A DNA stretch of 64,000 bases, taken from Eleginops maclovinus. Its lineage: Eukaryota > Chordata > Actinopteri > Perciformes > Eleginopidae. The position numbers were made by a program, and so were the translations under genes. This document shows, piece after piece, positions 46,705 to 58,600 of this stretch; position 1 is the stretch's first letter; the number at the start of each line of letters is the position of its first letter. The notes under the pieces were generated by a model. The model was given only the letters and a program-made list of their open reading frames with translations. It was not told the DNA's origin and ran no database searches. Location: contig NC_086365.1 in the NCBI RefSeq assembly GCF_036324505.1, positions 4,646,655 to 4,710,654 of the forward strand. Direction: 5' to 3'.

Positions 46705-49676
46705 TTGAAACAATGTGCAAATTGTGGGTGTAATCTTCCAGCAAACTCTGCCAGCTGGGAGTGTGCTGTGCTTTATTTGTTTGTGTATGCTTCTAAAGTA
46801 TGTTTATTTGTGTGTTTATGTAAAGGCATGTATTTGCACATGTAAATATATATGTGAATATTCATATTAGCCACTATGTCTGCACGCATACAGTTTACTT
46901 AATGTTTCTCTCATGCATAATGCATCTGTATGCTTGTGCGTGTTTGCCCTTGTGTCAATAACGCTTGCCAATACAGGTTGTGCGCACAGCGGTGAGTTGA
47001 GGGGCCACAGATAGAGCAAGGCCAAGGGCCAAGCAGTGGCCAGATTGATCAGAAAGCCCCTATAGAGCCCCAGGAGGGCCACTAATGGAGTTGTCATTAT
47101 GTCACGTCCTTGCTGTCCAACAGCCTCCTCTGCTGTCACGCACACATCACTTGCACATCACACACACGCTGGGTTTACTGGACTCGACGACTCAGCGCTT
47201 TGCCCTCAGCTGGAGTCGGTGTCAGAGAGAGAGTTCAAAGGCACAACTGTGTCGGACAGGCGAAACATGGTCAGATCAGTGGGATACAAAAAACAGAGGA
47301 ACCTTCAAAGGGAAACAAAGATGTTTAAATTTTACATCGTGTGTTCAACACTCTGACCTCAAAAATCTGGAAATACAGCCATGACAGGCGAAGCAACAGT
47401 GGATTGCTTAGCCACAAATCTCTGAACAGTGCTGAGAAGTGTTACACAAGTTGAACCAGTATTTTGCTCTGTGCCTCAGAGACTGCCTTTTTAGGAGGAA
47501 CATTTGAATTGCTCTTATTTTACGACTGGGTGTTTTCCACAGGAGGAGCACTCAAGACTTTTACTCTCTGTTTGTCTGTATCTGTACGTAATAGAGACGA
47601 GAATGGTTTAGGCCCTTTATTTATCCAATACTGAGTTTGTTTTTCTGTGTAAAAGATCCAAAATCAAAGGAGACGCTTTGTGTGGTATTGGCCTATACAA
47701 CTATGTTGCTGTCCTCTCAATACCAGGTCAAAGCCTGAAGGTCTTATATAAGGTGTTTTCACCACTTCAACAGCTTGTTTTCTGTTTGTCCTTGGAAAAA
47801 CAGAACCTTTTATGTTTGTGTACATGTTAAGCTGTTTCTACACATCCACTTTGTCTTTCAGGAATTATCAATAACAAGTCCAGGAAAAAAAGGTGATTTT
47901 TAACATTTGCAAAACATTTTCTCCCCGCTTCCTTTCTTCCAGAAAGTCCAATAGGAGCTAGAGAAGTGGTTCCAGGTTTTTCAAAGATAGGACTTCTTGA
48001 TTTCATCTATTACTTTCTAAACTCAAACCGCGAGAATTAGCATTAGCCTATCCTGAGGAGGGGGATCTGCTGTCTCACAATTAACCCATCTCTCGTCGGC
48101 TCTTTCCTTCTGGTGCTGTCAAACCGGATCAGAAGTGTCACTGACGGTAATCTTAGCTTGGGAAAAGAGCAACGAAGTTGGCGACATGGAATGAGGCAGG
48201 ATATTTTACAATGACGAAAGTGTTGGAAGTCTGCAGTAAGCTGTTAATCACAATTGGAAACCCACAGGGAGAATCTGACATGTTTGGATATGTTGGATAC
48301 CTGCAGAGTCATACTGGGTTTCTATTTGGCTTGTCAGTGTCAGCAAAATGAATGCTTGCGTACAGCAACAGCTACTTAACTTATACTGCTATCTGCATTT
48401 ATTGTACAATGTTGCAAATGTATGTATTTTGCATCTTTTTGACAAAAGAAAAAACAGTTGCATCTGATACTGACAGTCAATAGCTGTGTAGGAAAACCAT
48501 GGTTTCTTGTAAACTGGGTCCAAACATAATTTCATCATTTTGCAGGGGGAAAAAAATCCATTAAAATCTTCTTCAAGGTTGAAAAATAAATAAATAATAA
48601 AGCTAGGCATATTGCAATTATTACATCCTAGCCGCCTTTGCTGCAATAACCCATAAGGATCAATGAAGTTTCATCAAATTCCAATCTTATCAAATATTGT
48701 ATGTAAAGGTCACTTTATGAACAACTGCCTGGACGCAGTGAGAAAACAAAAAAAAATGGATTGTTTAGCGCTGCAGCATTCACAGTGTATCAAATGTAAC
48801 ACCTGTGACCTGAGGAGAGGTGTGAACAACTCTAGTATCTCCTCCAAGAAAACATCCTGCCAGTAAAACAATATCTAATAGGCCATGAGTGCACCCAAAA
48901 CACATAACAAAGTGACTCAGCCCAGTGTTGAATGGGAGGAATAGTGCAAAATTGGTATCCTGCTGGTACACTCCAAATGTCAGGTCTGGTAAGAAGAAGT
49001 CAAGGCTGCCTTGACAGCGCAATATGATTTGAACCCAATTTTGTGACTGAACTCGATACATCTTCTCTTTCGCCTTCCGAGTGAGTGGAAATATCTGCCA
49101 CTGTCATTTTTAGAGTAGAGCAGGAAGGAAATGAGCCGTGGAAAAGACGGATTTAGAAGATGGGATGGTGTTTGTGTGTGTGAGTGGGAGTGTATAACAG
49201 ACAGATAAGTTGTGCATATAAGCATCAGAGTTTATTCCACAGAGAGAAATGGACTCCCTGTACGTGTGGGTAGTGTATATAACACTTAAGATTGATAAAG
49301 ATACTCTTTTAAAATAATACAAATGTGGTGACGTCATAGCGTGTACAGTCTGTGGGAGTGTGTTGCTGCCCATTACGCTCTATTCTCGCTGGCGTGAGAC
49401 TTTGGTGTCAGAGTGTCACCCATCACTTGTCTTGACATGTCAGCCATGATACTCCCAGTGTGTCAATCAACCATCGCTAGGCTTTGTCTGGGCTACCACG
49501 GCAACTAGGGAGAGATGACACCGTAGGCGATGCATCTCCCTGTACGGAGCAACGGGAGTTTGGTGGACTTTTTGAGCATCTGTCGAATACAAAAGATGAA
49601 TGACAATAAGTTCCTTTGTGCATTGTGTGCACACGCAGAAAGGTGTGTTTGTGTGTCAGGAAGAGAAGGAGTAAAC

Positions 49677-49678
<2 letters not shown>

Positions 49679-49717
<39 letters not shown>
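49679..49717. repeat. (GA)n microsatellite
   Basis: About 19 uninterrupted GA units. This purine/pyrimidine mirror tract is able to form triplex DNA and produces the Ser-Leu frame on the minus strand at 49505-49888. Confidence 0.95.
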
Positions 49718-49720
<3 letters not shown>

Positions 49721-49909
49721 GTGAGTGGGCAGGGATTGACACTTGACTGACAATAAACTTAAGGGAATCTGGTGGTGTGCATACAAAAGGTTTCCAGGAA
49801 TAGAGGTGGGTAAAAAAAAAAAAGAATTCAGAACTGTGACACCTTTTACAGATACATCACTGCTGATGTATTTAATGTCGTAGAACAAAACGTGATCCGT
49901 CTCTTAAAT

Positions 49910-50150
49910 TTGTGTCAACCACAGACCTTATTTCGAGCTATTTTCCAAAATCCTACGGAGAAATCCCATTGACTGAGACGAGGGAACCGGAAATGGTAAA
50001 ATGCTAACTCACTTCCGGGTTTTAGGACTCGTTCCTGCGCCACTCTATTGCCTGCTAAGTTAAGGTATAAGTTAGCAAAATCATTCAAAATTGGGTAAAT
50101 TATTCTTGATAATTGAATATGCTTAAGGACAGCCCACATTACAGCTTTTC
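49910..50150. repeat. Possible interspersed repeat fragment
   Basis: The segment with TTTTCCAAAATCCTACGGAG, AAATCCCATTGACT and CACTTCCGGGTTTTAGG resembles, from memory, a repeated fish sequence. No second copy exists in this window and no ends are visible, so the call is weak. Confidence 0.3.
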
Positions 50151-50151
50151 A

Positions 50152-50499
50152 TACTAGGATTTTATTTATTTTGTTGCAAAAAGGTTTTGGCAGCCATGAT
50201 GATGCTCTCCCTGGACAGCCTTGAATAAAGCGGATCAGAAGAAATAGGGAGTACTTCAAGTTCGTTGTGCAAATAAGTTATTATAACAATTAAGATTTGT
50301 TAGAAAATGTTTTCACTTGTAATTGACTGAATTTATTTGAAAATGGGCCTTATCAACACATGAATACTGTGTAGCATAAGAGAAGCACAAGTTTCATTTG
50401 TGGGCTATATTCAATTATACTTTTAGAATTTGCTGTGGGACAATAACAAATAGAACACAGGCCGCATTTGGCCCTCCGGCCGTAGTTTGGACACCCCTG
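50152..50499 (-). mobile_element. hAT terminal fragment (CAGGGGTGTCCAAAC end)
   Basis: On the minus strand it begins CAGGGGTGTCCAAACTACGG and continues GCCGGAGGGCCAAATGCGGCC, the typical end of Charlie-like hAT transposons in vertebrates. About 300 bases further is an ATGGCTGCCAAAACC start-like segment (about 50190-50204) that could be the remains of the first transposase exon. No opposite terminal repeat was found to the left, so only one end survives. The left boundary is approximate. Confidence 0.7.
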
Positions 50500-50507
50500 G
50501 TGTAGTG

Positions 50508-51940
50508 GAATGGAGATAGAGAGAGGGATGTCAGGAAAGAGAAACAAGGGAAAGATGACAGGGAGGAAGCCCAACTTAGGAAATTAGATAAATGCGGCGG
50601 GTGTCAGCTGGCGCTCCACTCCTCCTGAGGCAAGGGGAATAGATTCACTGCCTCCCACCTGCCTCTCATCGACCGGTCAATAGGGAGTTCCTATTACACT
50701 CTCTGCCTTGCTGGCTGTGGATACGGTCTTGACACAACAGACCCACGGGAGGTTACTGGCTGTGCTCTCCTTCAATAACCGCTACACATCTCCCTCTAGC
50801 TTGTCTCCATCAATCAGCTTTGTCACTTTGGTTTGTGTTTTCACCGTATGTTTGTCTTAGATTTTCCATCATGCTGTTATTTCCTTCCGTCCCTTCTTTC
50901 ATACAGATGCTCTCTTTGTCTTCTATGATACTTTTCAGGCACCTACACCTGTGTTTGAGCTGCTCCTCTTGCTACAGAAGCTTCTTTTTATCTCCCGTTG
51001 CTTCTTGGATTTTACAACCTCATTCAATCTCATCCGCTCTCCCACTTCCTCTTTACATTTTCTTCATCACTGTTTTTCTATCCAATCCACAGCATTTTAT
51101 AAAGCTTAGTATTCGTTGCCAGAGAGACAGCGGCCCACGCAGAAGAGAGCTGTTCATTCACACTTTATTTCTATTGCTATTTACTGCTATTCAAATAGAG
51201 TGAGAAGGACACTGTATTGTGCCAGCACCTCTTAAACACACAAACTAAGTGGGAACAAGCTTCCTCTTAAACTCTCCAGTCAAGATGATCGTTCAAGATC
51301 ATCATCTTGTTAAGAGCTGTGCAAGTAATATACATACACAAGCATCCATATACACTAGAGTGGTGTGTATTCCTTTTCTACTGAAGAACTTTAAAACAGA
51401 TCACAAACATTTATTTTAACAAAGACTAAATCATTTCCGATAACACATGGATACTATATTGTCTAAACAAACATGACTTAAATAGAAGTACAGTGCGATT
51501 GTGGAGGAGTATTTTCAGCCCAGGATTTGGTGCTCTTAGCCAGCACTTGTCAGTATGAGTAGGATCGACTCAAAATAAACAACAACGCCCATGTTCATCG
51601 TAACAAAGACACATGTCAGCAGGAGAAGCGATGTGGCTCACTGATGTGTTTTTAATAGCTTTTGAACAACAATGGAGGTCTTTAGCACTTAGGGAATAAG
51701 CTAAATCGGGCTTCAGCAACACAGGCAATACTTGTAAGTGGCATCAACTCATTGTTGGTTTGGGTCTTTTCATGGGATTTGTGGACAATGACAGTTGTGT
51801 ACAATATGAACAGACAGGAACAGTGACTGGTTCCAGCATCTTAAATCTGGCGCTGCTTTTCCTTAAGTTGTATGTAATTGCAAACACAATATTTTGTAGT
51901 TTTAAACTTCTGGATGGGATCACATGTTGACATGTTCAGT
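50508..51940. other. Unique non-coding stretch without a gene
   Basis: It contains a pyrimidine-rich part at 50870-51080, which explains the 127-codon plus frame at 50820-51203, and a bulged inverted repeat at 51281-51309. Nothing else is supported. Confidence 0.5.
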
Positions 51941-52187
51941 AGATTGGTATATAAGAATGTATTCTGAATTATTCTGAATATTTTACAATGTTCAGATACT
52001 CTGAATATACTGTATATCTTTTCAACTGAGTCAAGTTTATATAGTTTTTGAATTGTAACTATTGGATTTAATTTGTATTTTATTGTACTTAGAATTTTGT
52101 AATTCCTGGAGATTGACTGTCAAAATGCTGACAAAATATTTTCCCAATTTGGGATAGATAAAGTATCTATCTATCTATCTATCTAGA
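51940..52187 (+). mobile_element. LINE/SINE-type 3' tail ending in (TATC)n
   Basis: The sequence ends TTTCCCAATTTGGGATAGAT, then AAAGTATCTATC repeated to 52187. This 3' terminus is very common in fish retroposons, and its core also occurs in reverse orientation at 19878-19893. The 5' boundary and the family are uncertain. Confidence 0.55.
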
Positions 52188-52655
52188 ACAAAAATATAAA
52201 TGCTCCCATTTTTCATGAGCTGATATCAAAGATCTAAGACTTTTTCTGTTTGGACAAAAGGCCTATTTCTCTCCAATATTGTTGACAAATTTGTCTAAAT
52301 CTGTGTTAGTGAGCACTTCCATAATCCGTCCACCTCACAGGTGTGGCATATCAAGATGCTGAACGTACAGCATGATTATTGCACAGGTGTGCCTCAGACT
52401 GGTCACAGTTAAAAGTCACTCTGATATGTGCACTTTTATCACACAGCACAATGCCACACAAGTTTTGAGGGAGCGTGCAATTGGCATGCTGAGTGCAGGA
52501 ATGTCCACCAGAGCGATTGCCCGTGAATTTGGCAGTACATCAAGCTGGCCTCACAACCGCAGACCAGGTGTAACCACACCAGCCCAGGACCTCCACATCG
52601 GGCATATACACCTGCTAGATCGACAGAGACCAGCCAGCCGGGACAGCTGATGCAA
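52188..52655 (+). mobile_element. Tc1-type transposon fragment, 3'-truncated
   Basis: The element begins GAACAAAAATATAAATGCTC right after the TA of a (TATC)n array, consistent with Tc1/mariner TA targeting. A TTTCATGAGCTGA segment and the AGGTGTGGCATATCAAGA segment are conserved landmarks of this fish family, from memory. The right part encodes the start of the transposase. The sequence stops matching near 52,655, and no right terminal repeat is found, so most of the transposase and the 3' end are gone. Confidence 0.78.
52450..52650 (+). pseudogene. Tc1-type transposase N-terminal fragment
   Basis: The frame from 52372 reads THNATQVLRERAIGMLSAGM-like sequence. VLRERAIGMLSAGMSTRAIA is a helix-turn-helix, then comes SWPHNRRPGVTTPAQDLHI and DRQRPASR. 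Compared with the family's usual order, the second helix-turn-helix region between AREF and GSTS appears deleted. The frame stops at 52650, before any DDE catalytic residue. Confidence 0.78.
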
Positions 52656-53672
52656 CAATTGGTGAGCAACAACTTTGGAAACGTGTCCTCTCGTATTTTA
52701 CGGACAACTAACCAAGGTTTTTCAAACAGGCGATAATGGAAGTTACAAAACACAGAACCAAAGCAGGTCGTAATCCTGACTTCTCTGATAACAAAGTGAG
52801 ATCCCCGACATTTTCCCTGATATAGAAGGTAGATAAAGAATGACATGGTTAAAACACTTGACTGACATGATGTTGTGGGAGCTTACTGTCTCACACCCAG
52901 AAAACGATTCCCTTCCCAGACACCTTGCCCTGTTTCCAAAGAAGCACAGATTATGTTACATAATTTAAAGTTTTCTTGGCTTACTTGCCTTATGGAACCC
53001 CGCTTTTGCCTTACCATCAACATAAACGCATGCCTCAGGCGGTCAATATCAATATTTTACAAACTGTACTGAAAAACAGCATTGCATTCAGTGGAAAGAA
53101 AAAAATAAACAAGTAAATGAAACGGCATGCTAGACCAAATCATGCTCCTTCAATGAAGAGAAACTAGGACAGATACATCCCCACCCTTTATTTATTTATA
53201 TTTGTCCTGCAGTTTAATATATTCTTCTGCGCCTGGCATAAAACTGCCGAGCTCCTCTCCATCACTGGCAAATACAAGATTGAATTTTGGGGGAGAGAAG
53301 GGGAAGGTGGGGAGAGATAGAGATTGAGGGAGACAGAGAGAGAGCCAGCAGTAGGTGGTGAGCGGTGCGGTGAGTGAGGGGTGGGATCATGAAACCAGTA
53401 AATCTGTGCATGTACTCGCTCAGGGGATGTTTGATTTCTTTTCACATGCCCCTCTGCTGCAACGTTCTTAAGGGAAATGAATGTGTGGCAAGGAAAAGAA
53501 ATCTGACAATATGAAGTGCACATTTCTGTAATTCAATGTCTTTAATGCTTTTAAAGCATTATCTTTTTTTCCCCATTTCAAAGGGCATTTCGCAGAGACA
53601 CAGAGGGGCCGCTCTTCCTCAGTCATATCTACCTTTTAGTTCTTCCCACTCCTCCCTCTCTGTGTGCCGACG
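52656..53672. other. Non-coding stretch without a gene
   Basis: AT-rich unique DNA with a purine-rich tract at 53280-53350. No gene is supported. Confidence 0.5.
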
Positions 53673-53703
<31 letters not shown>

Positions 53704-53705
53704 AC
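53673..53705. repeat. C17 run followed by (CA)n
   Basis: Seventeen consecutive C residues pass directly into about eight CA units. Assembly errors are likely here. Confidence 0.9.
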
Positions 53706-53903
53706 TCTGGGATTATACAGTCCCGCGTGTGATGTAATGAATCAGCAGGTACAGTCAAAATGGGATTGCTACTGTGCCTGCGACCAGACAAACCTCCTGC
53801 AACATTCCCACAATGCTCTGCTCTGCTCAATCGCTACCAATGCCCTGCCAAGAAATAGAAATGAGATCTTATCCTGTTCATCCCATCATGCACCCCTGAG
53901 TGT

Positions 53904-53926
53904 ACACACACACACACACACACACA
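53904..53926. repeat. Short (CA)n microsatellite
   Basis: About eleven CA units. Confidence 0.9.
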
Positions 53927-54061
53927 GTTGTGTCCTCTTTCATTGCTGTGGTGTTCTATTGTGGCCGCTTGTTCTACAGCAGTTGCACACATACTCTGGG
54001 CTGTAATCGACTACTTTCAAATTGGCTTCATAGGAAGAAAATAAATGGGAAATTAATTAGG

Positions 54062-54687
54062 TAGTGTTGTAGTACCTGAAACCGATCCCTTTTTAAAGTT
54101 CTTGGTCTTGTCCACTGCATTTGTACTCGGTCTTGTTTCGGTCTCGTACCTAAAGGTCTCAAGATTTTATGTCTAGACCGGTCAAAACCAAAGCTGTGGC
54201 TGAAGATGTGATTGAATGTAAAATGCTACCAATTACATGACTTCACTGATTCACAAGACTCCAAACCCGTTCACACATACTCAAATGGTCTTAAAGTGAA
54301 AATATCGGGGGGAAAAATATCACAATTGTACAGTTCTTAAATAAAAATAATCACTTTGATTAAATATAAGGAAGTTTAATTTATGTCTTATGGTTTGTAT
54401 GTGGGACTTTTTATGGGGATGCGAATCTTTCAGATCATATTGACTATGGTATCTTCCACATTTTATTATAAGTGTATTATGTAGTGTAGGATTCACACTA
54501 GTCTGGTTCCGGTCTTGACTCGGTCTTACCCTGCCTGGGTCTTGGTCTTGACTCTGTCTCCCCATGCCTTGGTCTTAGTCTTGATTTAGTCTTGACCTCT
54601 TAAAGTCCTGGTCTTGTTTTGGTCTTGTTACACTCCGGTCTTGGTCATGACTTGATCTCGGTTAAGGTGGTATTCACTACAACACTA
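54062..54687. mobile_element. Nearly complete non-autonomous hAT element with GGTCTTG subterminal repeats
   Basis: The terminal repeat TAGTGTTGTAGT is perfect over 12 bases: left 54062-54073, right 54676-54687 as its reverse complement. The flanks are TAATTAGG (54054-54061) and GAATTAGG (54688-54695), a 7 of 8 duplication of hAT length. Both subterminal regions carry many copies of the word GGTCTTG and variants, densest at 54500-54660. Such subterminal repeats are known transposase-binding sites in hAT elements. There is no coding frame. A truncated relative lies at 14822. Confidence 0.9.
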
Positions 54688-55689
54688 GAATTAGGTACTA
54701 AAAAGGATCCTTCCTCTTTCTACCACAACCATACTGAGATACAATGAATTAAACTTAAAGTAATAGTAAAACAACTTCACTGACATATTGTAGGGGTTGA
54801 AAGGGGTCATATGGCACTTGCATTCTGGGTTTATACTACAACATGTTTTCATGCTTTAATGTTCTAACTCCCCGTTCAGCACTGCAAATTACAGCCAGTT
54901 CTTGGACCATATAAGATTGCAACCCCCAGAGGAGCAGCTTTTTATTATTCATCTGCCCTAAAACAAAGGAACTGTTATGAGGATTTATTTGTATAAATAA
55001 TGTATCTATCGAGATAACCTCTATGGGATTGTAAAATGTTACCACCCTATTCAAGACACATCCGACAAGAAGTCAGAGGTGAAAGCTCTGCTATGGTGCA
55101 ACGAGGGCATAAAACTGTCTTATTCTTTCAAACTAAATGTAGGAGAATAGCTCTCCAGGCATTCTGAGTTTTGTCAGCATTTAAATGACACAATGGACTT
55201 TATGTCAAAGTATATTAGTAATAAAACGCAAGAGAGAGTAGATCGTGACAGGGATCACAAAGGTGGAGGTTGTGTATAAGTGCAGTTGAGCGTGTGTGTG
55301 GCTGTGACTTCTGCATGTGGGGATTCTGCACGCCGTCTCATCAGTATTCTGAATGAGTGTGTCCTGTTTCCATCAGACGCCTGGTGCTCTCGTCTCCATG
55401 ATGCAAAGCACGTATGTGTCCGTGTGCAGAAGTATGCACACACATGGTGTTTGTTTAAAAGTCACACTGAAACAAATGGAAAAACTGCAATGTGATAACA
55501 GCTGTAATAACTACGGTATTTATAAATAAAAGCTATAATCTGTACCAGAAATGCATTACAAACTAAGACATTAATTGATGGGACAAAAAAAGAAAAGAAA
55601 GCCATGAATGTAAAACCTATAGATGATTTTATTTAACTATCTTGCTTTTCAATTCATCCAAAGAGTTATACAACCCTAACCCAGCTTGA

Positions 55690-56100
55690 GTTCCCTGCAG
55701 TTTGTTGCTAAACTTTTTGAAAGGCACCGCATGCAAATATGTTCAACACATATGCTAATAACCTTCTCAAGGCAGACACAGCTGAGCTCAGTAACCAGCA
55801 GTTATATGCAGCAATGCAGGAAGTACAGAACAATGCACTGTAACAATTAATCCCCCAGGAGAAGTGCTTGTGTTTGTAGCCAATCTTCCAGGTGGAATCA
55901 CAACTTCCATGTCAGTCACATGAAGCAAGGAGTATTCTGTAAATCAGCAGATTTTCCTCCTGTGATGTAAATCAACTTCAAAGACAAGCACTTAAAAGAG
56001 CCCTTAATTTAATCATTAGGTCATAAAAGTTGAACTGATAGCCAAATCTAATTATCGGAAGATCAGGGTTAATTAATACCCAGTAATCAAACTTTTGACT
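55690..56100. promoter_or_regulatory. Candidate long enhancer-like block
   Basis: The block contains a perfect octamer ATGCAAAT (55731-55738) followed by CATATGCTAATAACC. It also has CAATTAATCCCCC, TTAATTTAATCATTAGG, and ATCTAATTATCGG then GGGTTAATTAATACCC. Homeodomain-type cores are dense over about 400 bases, with almost no simple repeats. This texture fits a conserved developmental enhancer. It is inference without alignment. Confidence 0.4.
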
Positions 56101-56859
56101 TCATGCACCACTGAGCAAGAATTCCACTGGAACCTGCTTCCAACGATGTAACCAGTTCTCTTTCACATCGTACCAATGGTGTTTAGCGTCGGGTAAAGTG
56201 GCCACTGTAACAGTATTTTGGTCGTGCGGCACTGTAAAGTTAAGGACAGCTCCTCCTGAACCGTGAACCATCATGCAACTCAAACTGTAACCAAATAGTC
56301 AATGTTAACAACTTCAGTCACTTAACAATCCCAATCAGGGCGCAATGTTAATGTCTCAGCCCTTCCCATAAACAGGGTCTACAATGACAGAACCGAAAAG
56401 AGGCCTGTCACACGGGGAGCAGGGAATCGCAGGCCTGTGTAATTAGAATCGATAATTCATTTTCCCCTTTTCTGCCACCGTTCCATTCAAACGACCCCTC
56501 ACACACTATTGAGAGAGCCTCCAAATCTCTTCAGGGTTGCAGTAATTGGACTGGGATTTTTCTTTTTTTCGTTCACCTCCACTTTTTCCTTTTTGCAACT
56601 CACCAAAATCTCATCAGTTAAATGCAGAGGACGGCATTCTTCTTCGGGTAATTGTCTTCGACTGCCATGTGAAGTTTTTACTGCCCTTTCTCAGGTGCTG
56701 GTATTGTTCTTTTGGGCTGGATCATTTTGTGGAGAAAAGGGAGCTTTTGGTCTTTTGAGTGTATGGGTGCCAGACAATGAGGGTGTCATGCTATTTATCC
56801 CCACTCGGCTATAATGGAGCCTACTAGAGGTTAGAAACTTAAAGCTGTCTGTAAGTAGA

Positions 56860-57130
56860 TGAGCAATATGACTTCCATGTGTACTGGCTGGAATAATTAT
56901 AGGACTTTCTTCATTTGGATGGTTGATTTAATAACCATCAACCAAGGAGCAGCCCATTGTGTGAACATTCAAATTTGTGTGGTCGCCTCAATGTGTGTCA
57001 TAGAGCGAAGGTAATTCCACGCTGCTATTAAAGTCCTTTTTTCTCCTGATAATCGAGGCATTTTATGCATTAACATACGTCATAGTCACCAATTATTCCT
57101 AGTTTAGCCACCATTATCGATCATAACTGT
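56860..57130. promoter_or_regulatory. Candidate regulatory block with inverted repeat
   Basis: It includes GGAATAATTATAGG and the inverted repeat TGGTTGAT/ATCAACCA at 56920-56944. It also has CTGATAATCGAGG, TTTTATGCATTAAC and CCACCATTATCGATC. TAAT and GATAAT cores are frequent. Function is inferred. Confidence 0.3.
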
Positions 57131-58199
57131 CACTGCTATTGCCATCACCATTTCGCTACATAAGAATAATTTGGACTGCAATCATCATCATCATTGATCA
57201 GTGTTGGTATGACCATTGTAATCATCGTCATCATCACTGCTGTCACCGCCCCTGCTGCTGTCAAGTGGGTTGGCATCACTTTGAACTTGTGAAGAGAGTC
57301 ACAGTCAGTGTCAGGCGGGAGATTGCTCGGGACATTGTAAAGATCATGGGCACCTGAACATGTCTTCGCTTTCGCACGGCCACACTACAGCTGCACATTT
57401 ATATCTGTGGGTGTCACCCATAGAGACTTAGATAATGGCGGTCGTGAATGGCTTCTCTGTCAGTCTGCCATTCCCATCTCCCTGGCTGGGATTTAATGTG
57501 ACACTTATAGCTATTGCATGGCCTAGCCCCCAGATAGCAGGGAACCATGCCTGAATGGAAATGAGATTGTCATCTGTCAGCTACACCCATCAAACCACTG
57601 GAAGACTGACAAAGAGAGTGGGAGAAAGATTGAGGGAGATACTGGGTGATGGAGGGAACGGGGACTTACCCGTTGGTTGCCTCTTATATTGGGCCCCTCC
57701 CCATCATAGATGCCCTTATCTAAAAATGGCATGGCTACTATGGCTCAGATGGCACAGAATACAAATATGGACAGGCAGGAATGTCACGCAGGTCTATCAT
57801 TCGGTGGGATTTTTTATTTAAGCTACCTGATGCAACAAATTGGTGATGCAACAAGTGAGGAAGTTTGTACATCACTTGTTACACGTCACCCAAAAATGAA
57901 ACTCCAACAGCACAAGAGCAACCACCAGAAAGGGATTTTGCCACCAACTTAGAACACAACACATTTTCCCCCAGATATACGATGTAGTCTGTAAGTATTT
58001 AACAAGTGAAAAATTGTTCCTACTTTCATTTTTTGTTGGCTTTACTTTGACGCTTTAAGATTGTTTAAGGTTGTTCACATCCATATTGGCAATGGCAGGG
58101 TGACATTTTTATGCATCGCCTATCGATTCCTGTCATCTACACATTTGTCTATCCATTAAAGCCATAAAAAGGCAAAAATTACGACTTAATTCAGCTGAA

Positions 58200-58600
58200 T
58201 GGTTATTTTTCTAATTACTCCCCAACTAGCATAAATGGCTAAAATTCACTCCAGCCTCAAAGTCATTGTTATATTTTTTTAACCCAATGCTCAAGCGAGA
58301 ATTTACCCAAGTTTCTGTAAAATGAATTAGGTTGCCTTCAAGTGCCAGGGAAACGTCAAGATCATAATTGCCGTAGTGACTGATTTGGTGTGAATGTAGC
58401 ATAAGGAGTCTGATCCAAGCCTCCTGAAGGTGATAGCAGGAGGGAATGTGAGGCCAGTGAGCTGAAATCAAATTAGCATCAAAATAAATCAGCAGCAGAA
58501 AGACAGCAGTCAGAGTAAAGGTGACGGTAGGAGGCCATGGATTTTCTGCCATGGGGAGGACCTGCTGTCAATCAGCTGCCCGGAGGAGTGCTGTATCCAA
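58200..58600. promoter_or_regulatory. Candidate regulatory block with PBX-MEIS/PREP decamer
   Basis: The minus strand of 58565-58574 reads TGATTGACAG, exactly the composite PBX plus MEIS/PREP decamer. Nearby are TTCTAATTACTCC, CATAATTGCC and AATCAAATTAGC. An open frame on the minus strand (58226-58552) overlaps but has no domain. The exact decamer is the strongest single motif match in the window. Confidence 0.4.

Larger units (their letters stand above)
45569..49678. other. Unique non-coding stretch without a gene
   Basis: No gene. It contains an 18-bp palindrome (45951-45968), a tandem duplication of about 20 bases (46603-46641), a short (GT)n (46685-46704), and a possible but unproven LTR-like segment at 45680-46390. 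The three overlapping plus frames at 47085-47384 are mutual shadows with no domain. Confidence 0.5.

Noticed and set aside
47085..47384. Three overlapping plus-strand frames up to 99 codons
   Set aside because: Different frames over the same DNA, none with a domain or codon bias.
50820..51203. 127-codon plus-strand frame with apparent membrane segments
   Set aside because: It lies in a pyrimidine-rich region. The composition explains the hydrophobicity and no family is recognisable.
53536..54006. 156-codon plus-strand frame
   Set aside because: It crosses a C17/(CA)n tract and a second CA array, giving poly Pro and His-Thr runs. It is an artefact.
55270..55480. Possible exon with TTTCCATCAG acceptor-like and CACGTATG donor-like edges
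   Set aside because: No branch or pyrimidine tract of quality, frames have no domain, and nothing nearby supports a gene.
57185..57245. ATC/CAT triplet-rich stretch as a candidate protein repeat or CRISPR-like array
   Set aside because: The units are irregular, without spacers or consistent frame. It is an imperfect simple repeat.
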